From Blumeriella jaapii (Eukaryota; Ascomycota; Leotiomycetes; Helotiales; Drepanopezizaceae), in the NCBI GenBank assembly GCA_009599575.1, contig VWND01000013.1, positions 744,001 through 808,000 on the forward strand: a DNA stretch of 64,000 nt. The letters are read 5' to 3'. The translations under genes and the position numbers were made by a program. This document shows, in pieces, positions 12,872-24,132 of the stretch; the stretch's first letter is position 1; the number at the start of each line of letters is the position of its first letter. The notes beneath the pieces were generated by a model. That model did no database searches and had not been told where the DNA came from. It saw only the letters and a list, made by a program, of their open reading frames with translations.

Positions 12872-14017
12872 TTAATTCGGGGGATGAACGGCAGATTGAC
12901 CATGTGTACCAGTGGTCGGGATGGTAGTGTTGGCACCAGCTGTGCCAGCGTCACTGCTGCCAGCACCAGCAAGGACGCCAGTGTTGTTGTCAGCAGCATC
13001 CTTCTCACGGTCAGCCTCCCCCCTCGTTCGTGCGTACTGGGGGTTGGCATTGAGGTAGGCACTCTGGGGTCTTTGATTGTAGTCGCGGATGTGAAGACCA
13101 AGAATCTCTGGGTTAATGCTGCGGTGACCCCAGATCAGGAGAGCACCAAAGACTGGCTTGGCGAGGACATCGAGAATGCTGTAGAAAATGGCCTCGGAAT
13201 CGGGAGAAATGACATTTCCACCCTCAGAAAGTCCCCAAGCGATGGGGTAGAGGAACCAGAGGAACATGGTCCATCCGCCGCAGATCACGTACGTCTTTCC
13301 GACAGTGTCGTTGATGCCATAGGCGTGGCTTCGACCCACGAAGAGGACATTGTAGGCGATGAAGAACAAGGCCACGGTCGCGAAGACAAAGTAACCCCAC
13401 TTGTACGACGAGGCGACCAGAGCACCGACGAGACCAGTGATGATCATCACTTCATCGATGAGAAGGGTGTAGAGGATAGTTGGCCATGGCAGACCCGCCG
13501 TCAGGAGGACATCTAGAAGAAGAAGCTAGAGAGCTGGTTAGTCTCTCTGAAAGAAGGCCGCATGTTCACCGTGTGCTTACAGGTGTGGTGATGACCCAAT
13601 CGATGTAGCGAACGTAGAAGATCTCGCGGTAGATACCAGCGACCTTGGGGTTTGATCTCTGAAACTCGACCGGGATAGCGGCGTAGCCCAGGTTGGCAGC
13701 CATGGTGAAGTACGCAATCGATGCCACCAAGGTGATACTAGCGGTGATGTCTGCCCGCGGGGTCAGCATCTAACCATTGAGAGCCCAGGGCGCGGACGAG
13801 GGTACTCACAGTAGAAGAGGCGGTTCTGGCGAGGCACTCTGAAGCTGAGACCCATGAAGGCAAAGGTGCAGAAAGCCATGAAGGCACAGACGGCCCAGTA
13901 AATATCGGATCCATGAGTCGTGATGTTGATGTCGGACTGCATGGGATACAGGAAGATATTGGGGTTGGCGTCCAAGGCATGGTTCGCCCGCGCCGCGAGC
14001 TGAGGCGACGACGACAT
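12872..14017 (-). CDS. carO: Microbial rhodopsin, CarO-type (retinal-binding, seven helices)
   Basis: Predicted 343-residue membrane rhodopsin that binds retinal and is probably a light-driven proton pump. Exons are 14017-13810, 13750-13581 and 13525-12872, with introns GTGAGT...GCAG and GTAAGC...CTCTAG and exact phase. Helix C carries RYIDW...TTP followed by LLLLDV. D120 and D131 match the bacteriorhodopsin proton acceptor Asp85 and donor Asp96 (same 11-residue spacing). Helix G carries SILDVLAKP, where D245 and K249 match Asp212 and the Schiff-base Lys216. The lysine separates it from opsin-related (ORP/YRO2-like) proteins, which lack it. The end is polar and rich in Thr, Gly and Ala. Start chosen at MSSSPQ; an in-frame Met 29 codons upstream is possible. 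It sits beside carX, which makes its chromophore. Confidence 0.93.
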
Positions 14018-14314
14018 CTTGCCTGGCGCGCCGAGCAGCAGCAGTTCAAATGGAGAGTATCGGGCTATGATCCGGAGCCCAAAATGCAACAATGCAGTGT
14101 CCAAACAATGTCTAAGGGGGTTAGTAGTCGAGAATGCTGTTGTGGAGAGAAAAAGGGAAGAAGAGGAGAAAGGCGACGACAGCCAATTTATGAAGAGAAG
14201 CTAGTGCCGGTGCCGGTGCTAAGGGAGGAAGACGTTCTGGCAGGCGCGACCTGCCGACCGACACAACGCAAGAGCGAGTGACGTTGGTGGGAGGCTGGGA
14301 GTTCAGTAGGTCTG

Positions 14315-14545
14315 TAGGTACTTGCGGTAGGTACTTGCAGTAGACATCACACATTACAGTAGACATTACAATAGACATTACAGCAGACATTGCAGTAGAC
14401 ATTGCAGTAGACACTTATAGTAGACACTTATAGTAGACACTTATAGTAGACACTTATAGTAGACACTTATAGTAGACACTACAGTAGACACTTACAGTAT
14501 ATCTTTACTGTAGGTCCTTACTGTAGGTCCTTACTGTAGATACTC
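14315..14545 (+). repeat. Diverged tandem array of AGTAGACA(C/T)T units
   Basis: Units of about 12-16 bases (agtagacattaca, agtagacacttat) are repeated some 14 times, giving way at the right to tactgtaggtcct repeats. The array lies 300-530 bases upstream of the rhodopsin start codon. It contains the same ACAGTA/TACTGTA core that is scattered elsewhere in the window. Confidence 0.85.
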
Positions 14546-15614
14546 ACCGTAGATACTTACGGTAGGCAGATTGGTAAGTAAGGACAGTACAGTAGCTAGA
14601 TTGGTAAGTTGGTAGTGTAGTACAGTGCAGGTAGCCAGCCATCCATGCCGCTTCAGGCTGGCTCTTGTTGCCGGCAACGTGAATCGAATCGTTCGACGGT
14701 GTAGTCAACACTTCTACTGTATGTAAGTAGTTACTAAGAGTACAGCACCTCTGATGGACGATCGTCGTTGTGGTTAAGCTTTTGGCCCGAGGGAGCTACG
14801 CAAAGCTTCTTTCCTGGTCTGGCATACCATTGGCACCTGGTGGCAGGCAGGGAAGTATTTCCAGGCCAAGCAAGAGTCTTGGTCATTCGGATTACTTACT
14901 GGCAGTCGAGATCGTGGGACGCGAAGGAAGCTCTAGTCCTGCCCAGATGGGAATGGGGAGAGCAGCAATTTCGGCAAGGAGCCGAGATCAACACACCGTC
15001 ACGGATCTGGCGAAGGAGGAGGAAAAAGAAGAAGACGACGCTGTGTAAAACCTGTTTATCGAGTTCGATATCCCTCCATCTCTCTTACAGTAGCATCCCC
15101 TGATACCTTCCCTAAGGTACCTACCCATCACATCGCATATTTGCCGCGGCATCGACCTACAACAACAACAAGAACTCTCCTTAGCGAATATCACGCCTAC
15201 AAAACAAAACAGAACACAACAACAGAAACCCGCGCAAACCCACTTCCTACTCGATCTTGAGATTCCACCCTGCTTACGCAACGGGGATACAGTAGCCGGA
15301 GATAATCCCTCTCGGCTGGCTACGAAGCAGGACTTAGCTGGCTGCACTTTCAACGCCCAGTCCGCGATCGCCGTGCATTCTTCCTCATCCAACACTCGCA
15401 TTCTCGCTCGCATCTCTCCTCCGGCCTCGGACTCCGGGGGCCATCGCATGAACTCCCTTACCGATGTACAACACTGTGCCGTGCGTGCTCTCTCATTTTC
15501 TGTATTCAACTGCGCTAATCCCATCCATCTCTCTCTCTCTCGTATCGGAAATCTCAACTCGAGAAGAACCAACTGAGAGATACTGCCCAAGTGAGTAAGT
15601 AAACAAAGCACACA

Positions 15615-15706
15615 ACGCACCTAAACCCAAACCTAAACCCAAACCTATCACCATTCCCCAATCCCCATTCCCCATTCCCCATTCATCCTCCGTCCTCCCT
15701 AGCACG
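15615..15706 (+). repeat. Degenerate telomere-like and CCCCATT short tandem repeats
   Basis: Two copies of a 12-base unit close to cctaaacccaaa, resembling degenerate telomeric units, are followed by four units of ccccatt/ccccaat. Too short to be called a true interstitial telomere. Confidence 0.55.
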
Positions 15707-17117
15707 ACGATCTCAACCACGACAGGAATCACGCCAACTCAGAAATCGCGCATCCCCCACTCAACCAATTCGTCCGTCCCACCCACAGGGGGGTATTCGG
15801 TACGCCATCCCGACTTCGTCCTACCGTACATGCACACGCACATACCGTACCGTACAGACCACGCGAAATGGCATTCTTGGAATCGCATTGCCCTCCCAGA
15901 TCCAGATCCAGATCCAGATCGACTCGTCATCACCCTCTGCATGCTGGCCGTTCCTCCATGCCTCCCTGCCTCCTGACATACCACCCGGACGCCACCAACG
16001 TCACGACGCTATGCATGTACAGTGCTCTATGTGTACAGTACACTACAGTGCTCTTCTGTACGACCGAGACGCTCGGATACGGAGCAAAAGCCAAGTCAAG
16101 CCAAGACAGGCCAAGAAAAGAGCAGGCGAAACAAACAAACAAACAACAGACAGACAAACAAACAAATGGATATACAGTGAGTGTACTGTACTGTACTACT
16201 GTACGTACAGCAAGTAAGTAATCGAAAAAAAAATATACAATATCTCAATGTTTTCACGAATTTTGTTTTTTCTTCTAAAAGAAAATCTACCTGTCACCTA
16301 TCTACAGTACCTACCTATCTACCCGTAGGAGAACCTACAGTACTGTACACACTGCCCATCCCCCAGGACAAGAAACCGCCTACGTGCCCACTCCTACAGT
16401 ACAGTACATATATACATCTTCCATTTCCACTTCCACTTTACAGTAAATACAGTACATACATACATCCATACATCCAGTAGCCTACCCATCCACCCTCTGC
16501 GATTCACCCTTGCGCGGGGGCGCGATTAACGGTATCCGGGAAAGATGCACGGAAAGGAGACGAGGACGACCGAAACGGAGGGGGGGGGGGGATTCCAGCC
16601 GGAAGGGACGGCGTGCTGGGCTGGGATGCTACTGTAGATGAGGACAAGTGACATAGGCCTGTTTGCATCGTGATCGCTCTCGCGGGTGTGTGCTGGGAAT
16701 TTGTGGGTAAGGGGGGATGGGATCGGTGGGGTGGTAACGTAGATAGAAAGGAGAGAGGCTCACGCCCGAGTCTGGAGATGCGACAACGATAACAAAAAGT
16801 AGAAAATGTGGTAAGATGACAGGTCGGCTCCTTCAATACTGTTATTATCTGCGGCAGCGTGCCATGCGGTTCACCGATGCTGCATTCATGTTCCATGTCC
16901 CATGTCCATCCCCCCCATGTCCTATACCCACACCCGAGTCCAAGATGGGCATGTTTGCTTCAGAAGAAAAGCCGCTGAGCCCCAACGCCGTGCAAATGCA
17001 AGTTCCCGGTGCAATGACTCCCCCCCACTAATGCGACGTACCGATATGTGCAGCACACCAAACATGGACACAACCCATCTGGGAGTGGGGACGAGATGAA
17101 GACTCGAGGTCTCAGGC

Positions 17118-19088
17118 TCAGCCCACCATATCCAACACCCACTGCCTCACACCCATCCACACATCCATGGCCGTGCTTTCCGGACGATCCACCGCGTCGA
17201 GGGCCGTGGCCTTCCGTGTTGGCAGCTGCCGGATGCTTTCCACCGGCCGCTGACTGAGGATCTCCTGCTCGCTAAACCAATTCCCATGTAGCCCATACGG
17301 TACACGCTGGGGGAGCTGCACTTTACACACCACTTCTTTCATTGCCCGGGCATCGATGACCCACAGCTCGCTCTTCGCGCCGGGTCCTGCATTTCCAAAT
17401 TGATCGAGTTGACTCTCATCGAAGACATAGGACAGAATCCAACCATCGTCTTCCGAGATGCCGTGGGTCCGGGGCACGAATCTCGGCTCCTGAGCGTAGC
17501 ATCCGGGCGGAAGCTTGAAGATCTTGATAGCGTCGTCCGGGTCGTTCGCCGCCAAGATCTGGGCCACGCTTCTCGTGTCAACACAGCCGGTAATCGGAGT
17601 CGGAGGTTGCTGTTCTGCCCGTTGCAGCAGGGCAGCCACGTCGACCTTGACCAGAGAGTCGATCTTCACCGCTCGACCCAGGGCGGCGCCGAATGTGCTG
17701 TCGGAGACCGAGCATCCGTAAATGTACTGAGCGGCGGACATGGAAATGTCGTCTCGCAGCGACGGGAACTCGAACGGCATGGCCGTCAGAGCGAATTGGT
17801 GCGTGATGATGTTCTCGGCGCCTTGCAAGGAGAAACGGTAGTAATACAGGCGGCACTGCTCTTCTTCGGCCGCGTATTTCGGGACGGTCACTGGTTTCGG
17901 GATGGGTGCCGCGATATCTCCCGCACTGAAGACCAGCGAGGCGCTCGTGAGACGGCAAGCGAGCATGTTGACAGCGGTTACCTCCACCTGCTTCGTCACG
18001 GGATGGAGGCTGGTCTCATCCCACGTGTTCGCAGTGTGAAAGATACAACACGGGTTGGTCTCAAACCAGCGCACACGTTGAGGGTGCCGTCTCGGAAACA
18101 CCCCAAATCTCGAGAGGCCCGAGGGATCATAGGAGACCACCGGCTCATTCCTCGCGAGGTTCCTCGGGTCAAGCGAGAGCGGGAGGTCCATGATGACCGT
18201 GTGCGCGAAGGACACCCCAAAGTCGTGCATCATCTTGGCGGATTTGACGCCAGGCACCGCGGCATTGACCAAGCGTGCGGGTAGTGCCAGCGGGTTGGGG
18301 GCTTGCGTGCTGGGCAAGATGGAGTAGAAGACGAAAGGGGCGAGAAAGGTCGAGTGAAAGAGGATGAGCTCGCTGGTCCGCGGATCGACTCGCGGATGTG
18401 CCGTCGTCCACTCCTTCATGAAGCTCCAGAGCCCATTCCCGCCCAGCACCATGCCGGGCACGTCTTCTGTGGCGGGCTCCCCCTCCGCCTTGCCCCCGTC
18501 AAACCAGCCGACGGTCTCCAAGCCGGGCAGAGACACGCGGATCGGGGGTCCCGACTCACACGTCGCCACGGCTCGGCCGTCGTGATACAAGATGCCCGTG
18601 TTGGCCGCGCTGATCTTCTTGATGGCTTGCTCGGAGCCGGGCAGATGGGACACGAAGACGAGAAACACGGTCCGGACGATGCGCAGGATGATACGCAGCA
18701 GGGTCGAGGCCGGATTGACCAGCGTGGCGATGCTGGGGAGGATCGGCAGTCGCAGGGACGGCGACGTGACGGTCGCGAGGTAGACGTCCGTGAGGATGTA
18801 CTGGTTGACGAAGGCCGGGCGGATGGCGCCGTCTGCTTCTCTGGCGAAGGCGACGCCGCTCAGCATGCCGTCGCCGTCGAACCAGTGGGCGTCTCTTCCC
18901 AGGTCCTCGTTCGACACGGGGTTCCCTCCATTCCGCACGTACTCGCCGCCGGCCAGCTCGGCCGGGATGGCGCCGGTGTAGGGGCACGGCGTGAGCGCCT
19001 GGACGCGCTGGATGGGCGCAAAGTTGCCGTGGAGGTAGGGGTGCGGAGGCCGCGCCGGCCTGCTCGGCTTCTTCTCGAGGCGCGCCAT
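17118..19088 (-). CDS. carX: Carotenoid cleavage oxygenase, retinal-forming (CarX-like)
   Basis: Predicted 656-residue non-haem iron oxygenase that cleaves carotenoid, in the CarX family at the central double bond to give retinal, the chromophore of the neighbouring rhodopsin. It is intronless. The four iron-binding histidines are recognisable: H231 (TAHPRVDP), H288 (MMHDF), H351 (FHTANTWDE) and H601 (YGLHGNWF). The conserved opening NFAPIQ, then GGEYVRNGGNP and HWFDGDGML, is typical. A hydrophobic helix (about 126-147) may contact the membrane. Start chosen at MARLEKKP because family similarity begins just after it. The frame stays open 202 more codons upstream to 19694, but that stretch looks like GC-rich promoter, not protein. 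It is divergent from carRA across a shared intergenic region. Substrate preference is inferred from the family and context. Confidence 0.9.
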   Translation of the reverse strand: MARLEKKPSRPARPPHPYLHGNFAPIQRVQALTPCPYTGAIPAELAGGEYVRNGGNPVSNEDLGRDAHWFDGDGMLSGVAFAREADGAIRPAFVNQYILTDVYLATVTSPSLRLPILPSIATLVNPASTLLRIILRIVRTVFLVFVSHLPGSEQAIKKISAANTGILYHDGRAVATCESGPPIRVSLPGLETVGWFDGGKAEGEPATEDVPGMVLGGNGLWSFMKEWTTAHPRVDPRTSELILFHSTFLAPFVFYSILPSTQAPNPLALPARLVNAAVPGVKSAKMMHDFGVSFAHTVIMDLPLSLDPRNLARNEPVVSYDPSGLSRFGVFPRRHPQRVRWFETNPCCIFHTANTWDETSLHPVTKQVEVTAVNMLACRLTSASLVFSAGDIAAPIPKPVTVPKYAAEEEQCRLYYYRFSLQGAENIITHQFALTAMPFEFPSLRDDISMSAAQYIYGCSVSDSTFGAALGRAVKIDSLVKVDVAALLQRAEQQPPTPITGCVDTRSVAQILAANDPDDAIKIFKLPPGCYAQEPRFVPRTHGISEDDGWILSYVFDESQLDQFGNAGPGAKSELWVIDARAMKEVVCKVQLPQRVPYGLHGNWFSEQEILSQRPVESIRQLPTRKATALDAVDRPESTAMDVWMGVRQWVLDMVG

Positions 19089-20065
19089 GCGTGCGGTGCG
19101 GACCGAGCAGGAGGGCCACACGACGTCGCGATGGACATGTAGCGATGGGCGGATCGTGTCAACGGAGTGATTGTGCGATCTGGGAGCGCGCTGTCTCGAT
19201 GCAGGCCAGGCAGCATTGGCCTCTGACTGTGTCGAGGGGGTTGGCCGGCGTCGCTCGTGGCTCGAGGCTCGAGGCTCGTCGCTTGTCGACTTGCCCGAGA
19301 CGGACGGAGAAAAGAGGTTTGTTCGATCGTGGGATTCTGGCACGGTTAGTAAGAAGATGAAGGGGAATGACGGCGACGTGGGAGCAGTAAGAGGAAAGCC
19401 ATGTGGGGTGCGTGGGCAGTATGTATGTGGAGTATGTGGAGTATGTCGAGTGCTATGTATGTGTGGAGAGGAGGTAGAGCCGCAAGCTTGCTGGAGCTGC
19501 CACGGACTCGGAGCCAACGATCTGTACCCACGGGACTGGACCGTCGAGCTCGAGAGCCCCAAGTGGCCGAGGCCCCGTGGTGTGACGACGCGCTCCTTCC
19601 CCCATTGAGATCCGCCGTGCTTGCCGTGCGTGCCGTGCTTGATCGGTGCAGGGACGGTACGACCGTGCCGTGACACGTGACACGTGATGGCCAACCAGAC
19701 GCCCCTGCCCGCAAGAGCTCCCCCCGGTCCACCATGCTTCTTGGGGTCAAGCTTCCCCGCCCCACCCGATCCGCAAGCGACACGACGTCATTCGTGCTCG
19801 CCGCTCGCCGACCCGCGTCAAGCACCGCCAGCCCGTCCGATGTCAGCCTTCTCGCGACGGGACCACGACGCAGCCTCGCCCACAGCCCGGCCTGGGGCCG
19901 TGATGTCTCGACCACCGGCCTTCTTTCGCACTCCCGTCCTCCATCTCCCTCCCTTCACCTCCACCTCCACCTCCACCTCCCTCACCTCCCTCACCTCCCT
20001 CCTTCACCCCCCTTCACCCCTTCACCCCCCGTCCTGGTGATGCCTCGAGCCGCTTGCTCCTGAAG
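19089..20065. promoter_or_regulatory. Shared divergent promoter of carX and carRA
   Basis: A 977-base region lies between the two start codons. The carRA-proximal side (about 19920-20035) is a run of CT-rich (cctccac)n/(cctcacct)n repeats that look like a 5' leader. The carX-proximal part remains open in the carX frame. Joint light or stress control is expected from the known coregulation of fungal car genes, but no binding site is identified here. Confidence 0.6.
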
Positions 20066-21960
20066 ATGGGCTTCGACTATGCGCTGGTGTGAGTCGGGCC
20101 CGGCCCGGCCAGGAGAGAAGCGTCCCCTCGGGCCGTGAGCTGATCGTGCCCAGGCATCTCCAGTACACCATTCCGCCCGCCATCGCCCTGAGCCTCCTGT
20201 ACCGACCCCTCCTGCGGCGCATCGACGTCTACAAGATCGCCTTTCTCGTCACCGTCGCCGTCCTGGCCACCGTCCCCTGGGACTCCTACCTGATCCGGCG
20301 TCGGATCTGGACCTATCCCGCCCACGTTATCCTCGGTCCCACCCTGTTCGCCATCCCCGCCGAGGAGGTCTTCTTCTTCGTCATCCAGACCTACAACACC
20401 TCCCTCCTCTATCTGCTCCTCACGACGCCCATCTTCCACCCGAGCTACCTCGGCCCGCCGAAGCCGCCGGCGGCCGGCGGGCCATGGGAGCGGGGCCCGC
20501 CGGTGCTGGCCCTGCTGGTGCTGACGGGCGCAGCGCTGGTCTGGCAAGGGCGGGAGGGCACATACTTGGGCTTGATCCTGGCATGGGCAGGGCCCTTTGC
20601 GCTGCTCCTCTGGTTGCTGTCGTCCCGCTTCCTGCGGGCGCTCCCCTATTCCAACACGCTCGCGCCCGTCGCCCTACCCACCCTCTACCTCTGGGCCGTC
20701 GACACCCTGGCTCTGAGGAGAGGGACCTGGACCATTGAGTCGGGCACCAAGCTCGGCATCCATGTCTGGGAGGGCCTGGAAATCGAAGAGGCCGTCTTCT
20801 TTCTCGCGACCAACACGCTCATTGTGTTGGGCCTGGTGGCTTTCGATCATGCCTTGGCCATCCTCTGGACCTTTCCGAGCCTGTTTCCCCACGTGCCGGA
20901 ACTCCCCTCGCCGGTCTTGCTGGTGCGGGCCCTCCTCACGGACGAGTCGAAGCATGACGCGGAACGGCTCCTGGGCATTCAGCAGGCCGTCGACATCCTG
21001 AGGAAGAAGAGCCGGAGCTTCTATCTGGCGAGTGCCACCTTTTCCGGGCGCTTGCGGACCGATCTCATCATGCTGTGAGTACACGCGTCCAACGACCCTG
21101 CTCGGCTGTTGACGACGTCTAGATACTCGTTCTGTCGAGTCGCAGATGATCTCGTGGATCATGCCCGGTCGGAAATGGAGGCACGCGAGTGGATTGCCAA
21201 ACTCGCCCACTACTTGGACCGAGCCTATGCCTCCAAAGAAGCCCAGATCGTCCAGAAGCATCCGAGCCTGCATTCCTTCATCACGGAGAATTTCCCCGAA
21301 TCGGCACAACGCACCTTGCGCCTCCTCCCCACCCATCTCCTGTCTTTCGGGCCTTTCTACGAACTCTTGGAGGGATTCAAAACCGACCTCGAATTCCCTG
21401 GCAGGGACTCCTCAGCAGCAGATCGGAGGTTCCCGATCGAGGAAGAGCGAGACTTGGATGTGTACGCGGCGCGAGTGGCTGGAACCGTGGCACAGCTCTG
21501 TCTCGAGCTGGTGTTTTTTCATAGCTACACCAAGACAACCGCGACCCAGCGCGACCACTTGGTACGCGCTGGAGGACGCATGGGGGTCGCCTTGCAGTAT
21601 GTCAACATGGCCCGCGACATTGCCACCGATGCCGCCCTGGGACGCGTGTACCTGCCCACGTCGTGGCTCAAAGCCGAGGGGCTGACCCCGCACGATGTGC
21701 TGGGGAACCCGGATCGTCCGGAGGTGGAGATCTTGAGGGGGAAGTTGCTCGAAAAGGCGTTCGCCGTGTACCGGGAGGCCATTGGTGCGATATCTCAGCT
21801 CCCCGACAACGCGAGGGCGCCCATGCGCGTAGCCGTGGAAAGCTACATGGAGATTGGGAGAGTATTGACGGCGAAGGGCTACAAAGTCGAAGAAGGGAAA
21901 GCCACGGTCCCCACGCTCCGGCGACTGAGAGTCGCTTGGAAGGCGTTGAGTGCGGGATGA
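20066..21960 (+). CDS. carRA: Bifunctional phytoene synthase / lycopene cyclase (CarRA, AL-2 type)
   Basis: Predicted 593-residue bifunctional enzyme. The N-terminal membrane domain (about 1-250, several TM helices) is the CarR-type lycopene cyclase, with PWDSYL and the PAEEVFFFVIQT signature. The C-terminal soluble domain (about 290-593) is phytoene synthase, joining two geranylgeranyl diphosphates, with Mg-binding Asp motifs DDLVD (323-327) and DIATD (480-484). Exons are 20066-20088, 20154-21074 and 21123-21960. The tiny first exon encodes MGFDYALV and is required to give the conserved start YALVHLQYTIP. Phases close at 594 codons. It is transcribed in tandem with carB 307 bases downstream. 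No frame break is seen. Confidence 0.94.
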
Positions 21961-22267
21961 TAGAAGACCAGACACCAGGTGATGCGTACCTAGTAGAGAC
22001 TGCCGAGACTTCAAATGAAAAAGTTTCGGATCACCATCCCCCTTGACTGTATGTAAGAGCGGGAAGATCTGAAGATCTCCGACGATCAGGTCCGACAGAC
22101 CAAGTGTGAAACGTTTTGTCGTGCGTGCCGTCGAGACGGGAGCCACCCGGACACCAGATGCACTAGAGCCAGACCTGTCAGCGTCGAGCAACAACATGTG
22201 AAGATGTCTTTTCCCCATCTGCCAGCCTTCGCACCGCCGCCGTCTCCCATCCCCATCTCTAACCGCC
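21961..22267. promoter_or_regulatory. carRA-carB intergenic region
   Basis: 307 bases hold the carRA terminator and the carB promoter. The carB-proximal 60 bases are CT-rich (ccgccgtctcccatcccc). Confidence 0.5.
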
Positions 22268-24132
22268 ATGGCAGCAGGCTCCGAGAAGAAGAAGCAGAAG
22301 ACGGCCATCGTGGTCGGTAAGACACCCGCCCCTCGAACGCGAGCTCCGCCGCCCGCCGCCCGAATTGCATCCTGACTGACATCTCCCCCCCCAGGCGCAG
22401 GAGTCGGTGGCATCGCGACCGCAGGCCGCCTCGCGACCGCTGGCTACGCCGTCACCGTCGTCGAGAAGAACGCCTTCACCGGCGCCGCTGCTCCCTCCTC
22501 ACGCACGGCGGGTACCGTTTCGATCAAGGGCCGTCCCTCCTCCTGCTCCCCAAGCTCTTCGCCGAGACGTTCGCCGACCTCGACACCTCGCTCGAGGCCG
22601 AGGGCGTGCGGCTGCTGAAATGCGAGCCCAACTACAGCATGTGGTTCGGCGACGGCGAGCACTTCGAGCTCAGCTCCGACATGGCCGTCATGAAGCGCGA
22701 GGTGGAGAAGTGGGAGGGCAAGGCCGGCTTCGAGCGCTATCTGCGCTGGCTCGGCGAGGCGCACCGGCATTACGAGATCAGCGTGCGCGAGGTGCTGCAT
22801 CGCAACTTCACGAGCCTGTTCGACCTGCTCCGGCCGAGCTTCGTGCGGCATCTGGTGGAGCTGCATCCGTTCGAGAGCATCTACGCGCGGGCCGCGAAGT
22901 ACTTCTGGAGCGAGCGGCTGCGGAGGGTCTTCACCTTTGGGAGCATGTATATGGGCATGAGCCCCTTTGACGCGCCGGCCACGTACAGTCTGCTGCAGTA
23001 CACGGAGCTGGCGGAGGGCATCTGGTATCCCGTGGGCGGCTTCCACGCCGTGGTGCAGGCGCTCGTCGGCGTCTGCGAGAGACGAGGCGTGAAGATCCGT
23101 CTGAGGGCGCCGGTGAGGCGTGTCCTCACCACCGACGACGGCACGCGGACGACGGGCGTCGAGCTGGAGAGCGGCGAGCAGGTCCTGGCGGATCTGGTGG
23201 TGGTCAACGCCGACTTGGTCTACGCCTACAACAACCTCTTCCCGCTCACGACATCCTCATCTCGATCCTACGCCCAAAGCCTTCAGCAACGGGCCGGCTC
23301 CTGCAGTTCCATCTCCTTCTACTGGGCCCTCTCCCAAAAGGTTCCCGAGCTCACGACCCATAACATCTTTCTCGCGGACGAGTACCGCGAGTCCTTCGAC
23401 TCGATCTTCGACAAGCAGGCCATCCCAGACGACCCGTCGTTCTACGTCAACGTGCCCTCACGCATCGACCCGTCTGCCGCACCCGAGGGCAAAGAGGCCC
23501 TCGTCGTCCTCGTCCCCGTCGGCCACCTCCTCAACTCCGCTACCCCGGCCTCCACGCCCCCATCTCACGCCGCGTCCGGCCCCGGCCTCCTCCCGGAGCA
23601 AGACTGGGCCAGCATCGTCTCCTCGGCGCGGCAGACCATCATCCGCACGATCGAGCAGCGCACCCGCTGCGCGCCCCTCGCGCCGCTCATCACACACGAG
23701 GACCTTAACACGCCGCCCAGCTGGGAAGCGCGCTTCAACCTGGACAAGGGCTCCATCCTCGGCCTGTCGCACAGCTTCTTCAACGTCCTCGCGTTCCGGC
23801 CGAAGGTCAAGCACCCGAGCATCGCGGGCGTGTACTTCGTCGGCGCGAGCACGCACCCGGGTACGGGGGTCCCGATCGTGCTGGCCGGCGCGAAGATCAC
23901 GGCCGAGATGGTGTTGCGCGACCGGGGGGAGGCGATCCCGTGGGCGGGTAGGCCGCGCGCGGTGAGAGACGACGGCGTGCCGCAGGCCAAGGACACGAGC
24001 GCGCTGGACGTCTTGAAAAGGAGCGAGGGCGCCGTGTGGCTGAGCGATCTGGGGATCTTGGGGCTGTTATCGCTGGTTTTGCTGCTCACGCTCCTGTACA
24101 CGAAGACGGGACTGACGGTGTCTTGGGGCTGA
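22268..24132 (+). CDS. carB: Phytoene desaturase (CarB, AL-1 type), frameshifted as written
   Basis: FAD-dependent phytoene desaturase giving conjugated carotenoids. Exon 1 (22268-22316) and exon 2 (from 22395) join at a GTAAGA...CCCAG intron inside the Rossmann motif VVGAGVGG. The family sequence then runs to VEKNAFTG at about 22483. From about 22489 it continues in another frame (CSLLTHGGYRFDQGPSLLLL) to the normal end at 24132. One base appears to be missing in ggcgccgctgc (22481-22491), where homologues have Gly-Gly-Arg-Cys. Uncorrected, translation ends at a TGA near 22618 after about 100 residues. With one base added the protein would be about 595 residues. The C-terminus has FVGASTHPGTGVPIVLAGAK and a final hydrophobic anchor. 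This is either a true null allele or an assembly indel. Confidence 0.92.

Larger units (their letters stand above)
14018..17117. other. 3.1-kb intergenic region upstream of the rhodopsin gene
   Basis: It contains the rhodopsin promoter at its left end and the 3' side of carX at its right end. No gene is supported. Contents are an array of diverged tandem units (14.3-14.55 kb), a (CTT/GAA)-type purine tract near 15.0 kb, degenerate telomere-like units near 15.62 kb, and many TACAGTA/TGTACA motifs between 16.0 and 16.48 kb. A G run is at about 16579-16590. Confidence 0.6.

Noticed and set aside
15615..15660. Interstitial telomere
   Set aside because: Only two degenerate 12-base units are present, without the TTAGGG array needed.
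17400..19142. Plus-strand frames of 294 and 279 codons opposite carX
   Set aside because: GC-rich antisense shadows of carX with no domain; carX itself has all catalytic residues.
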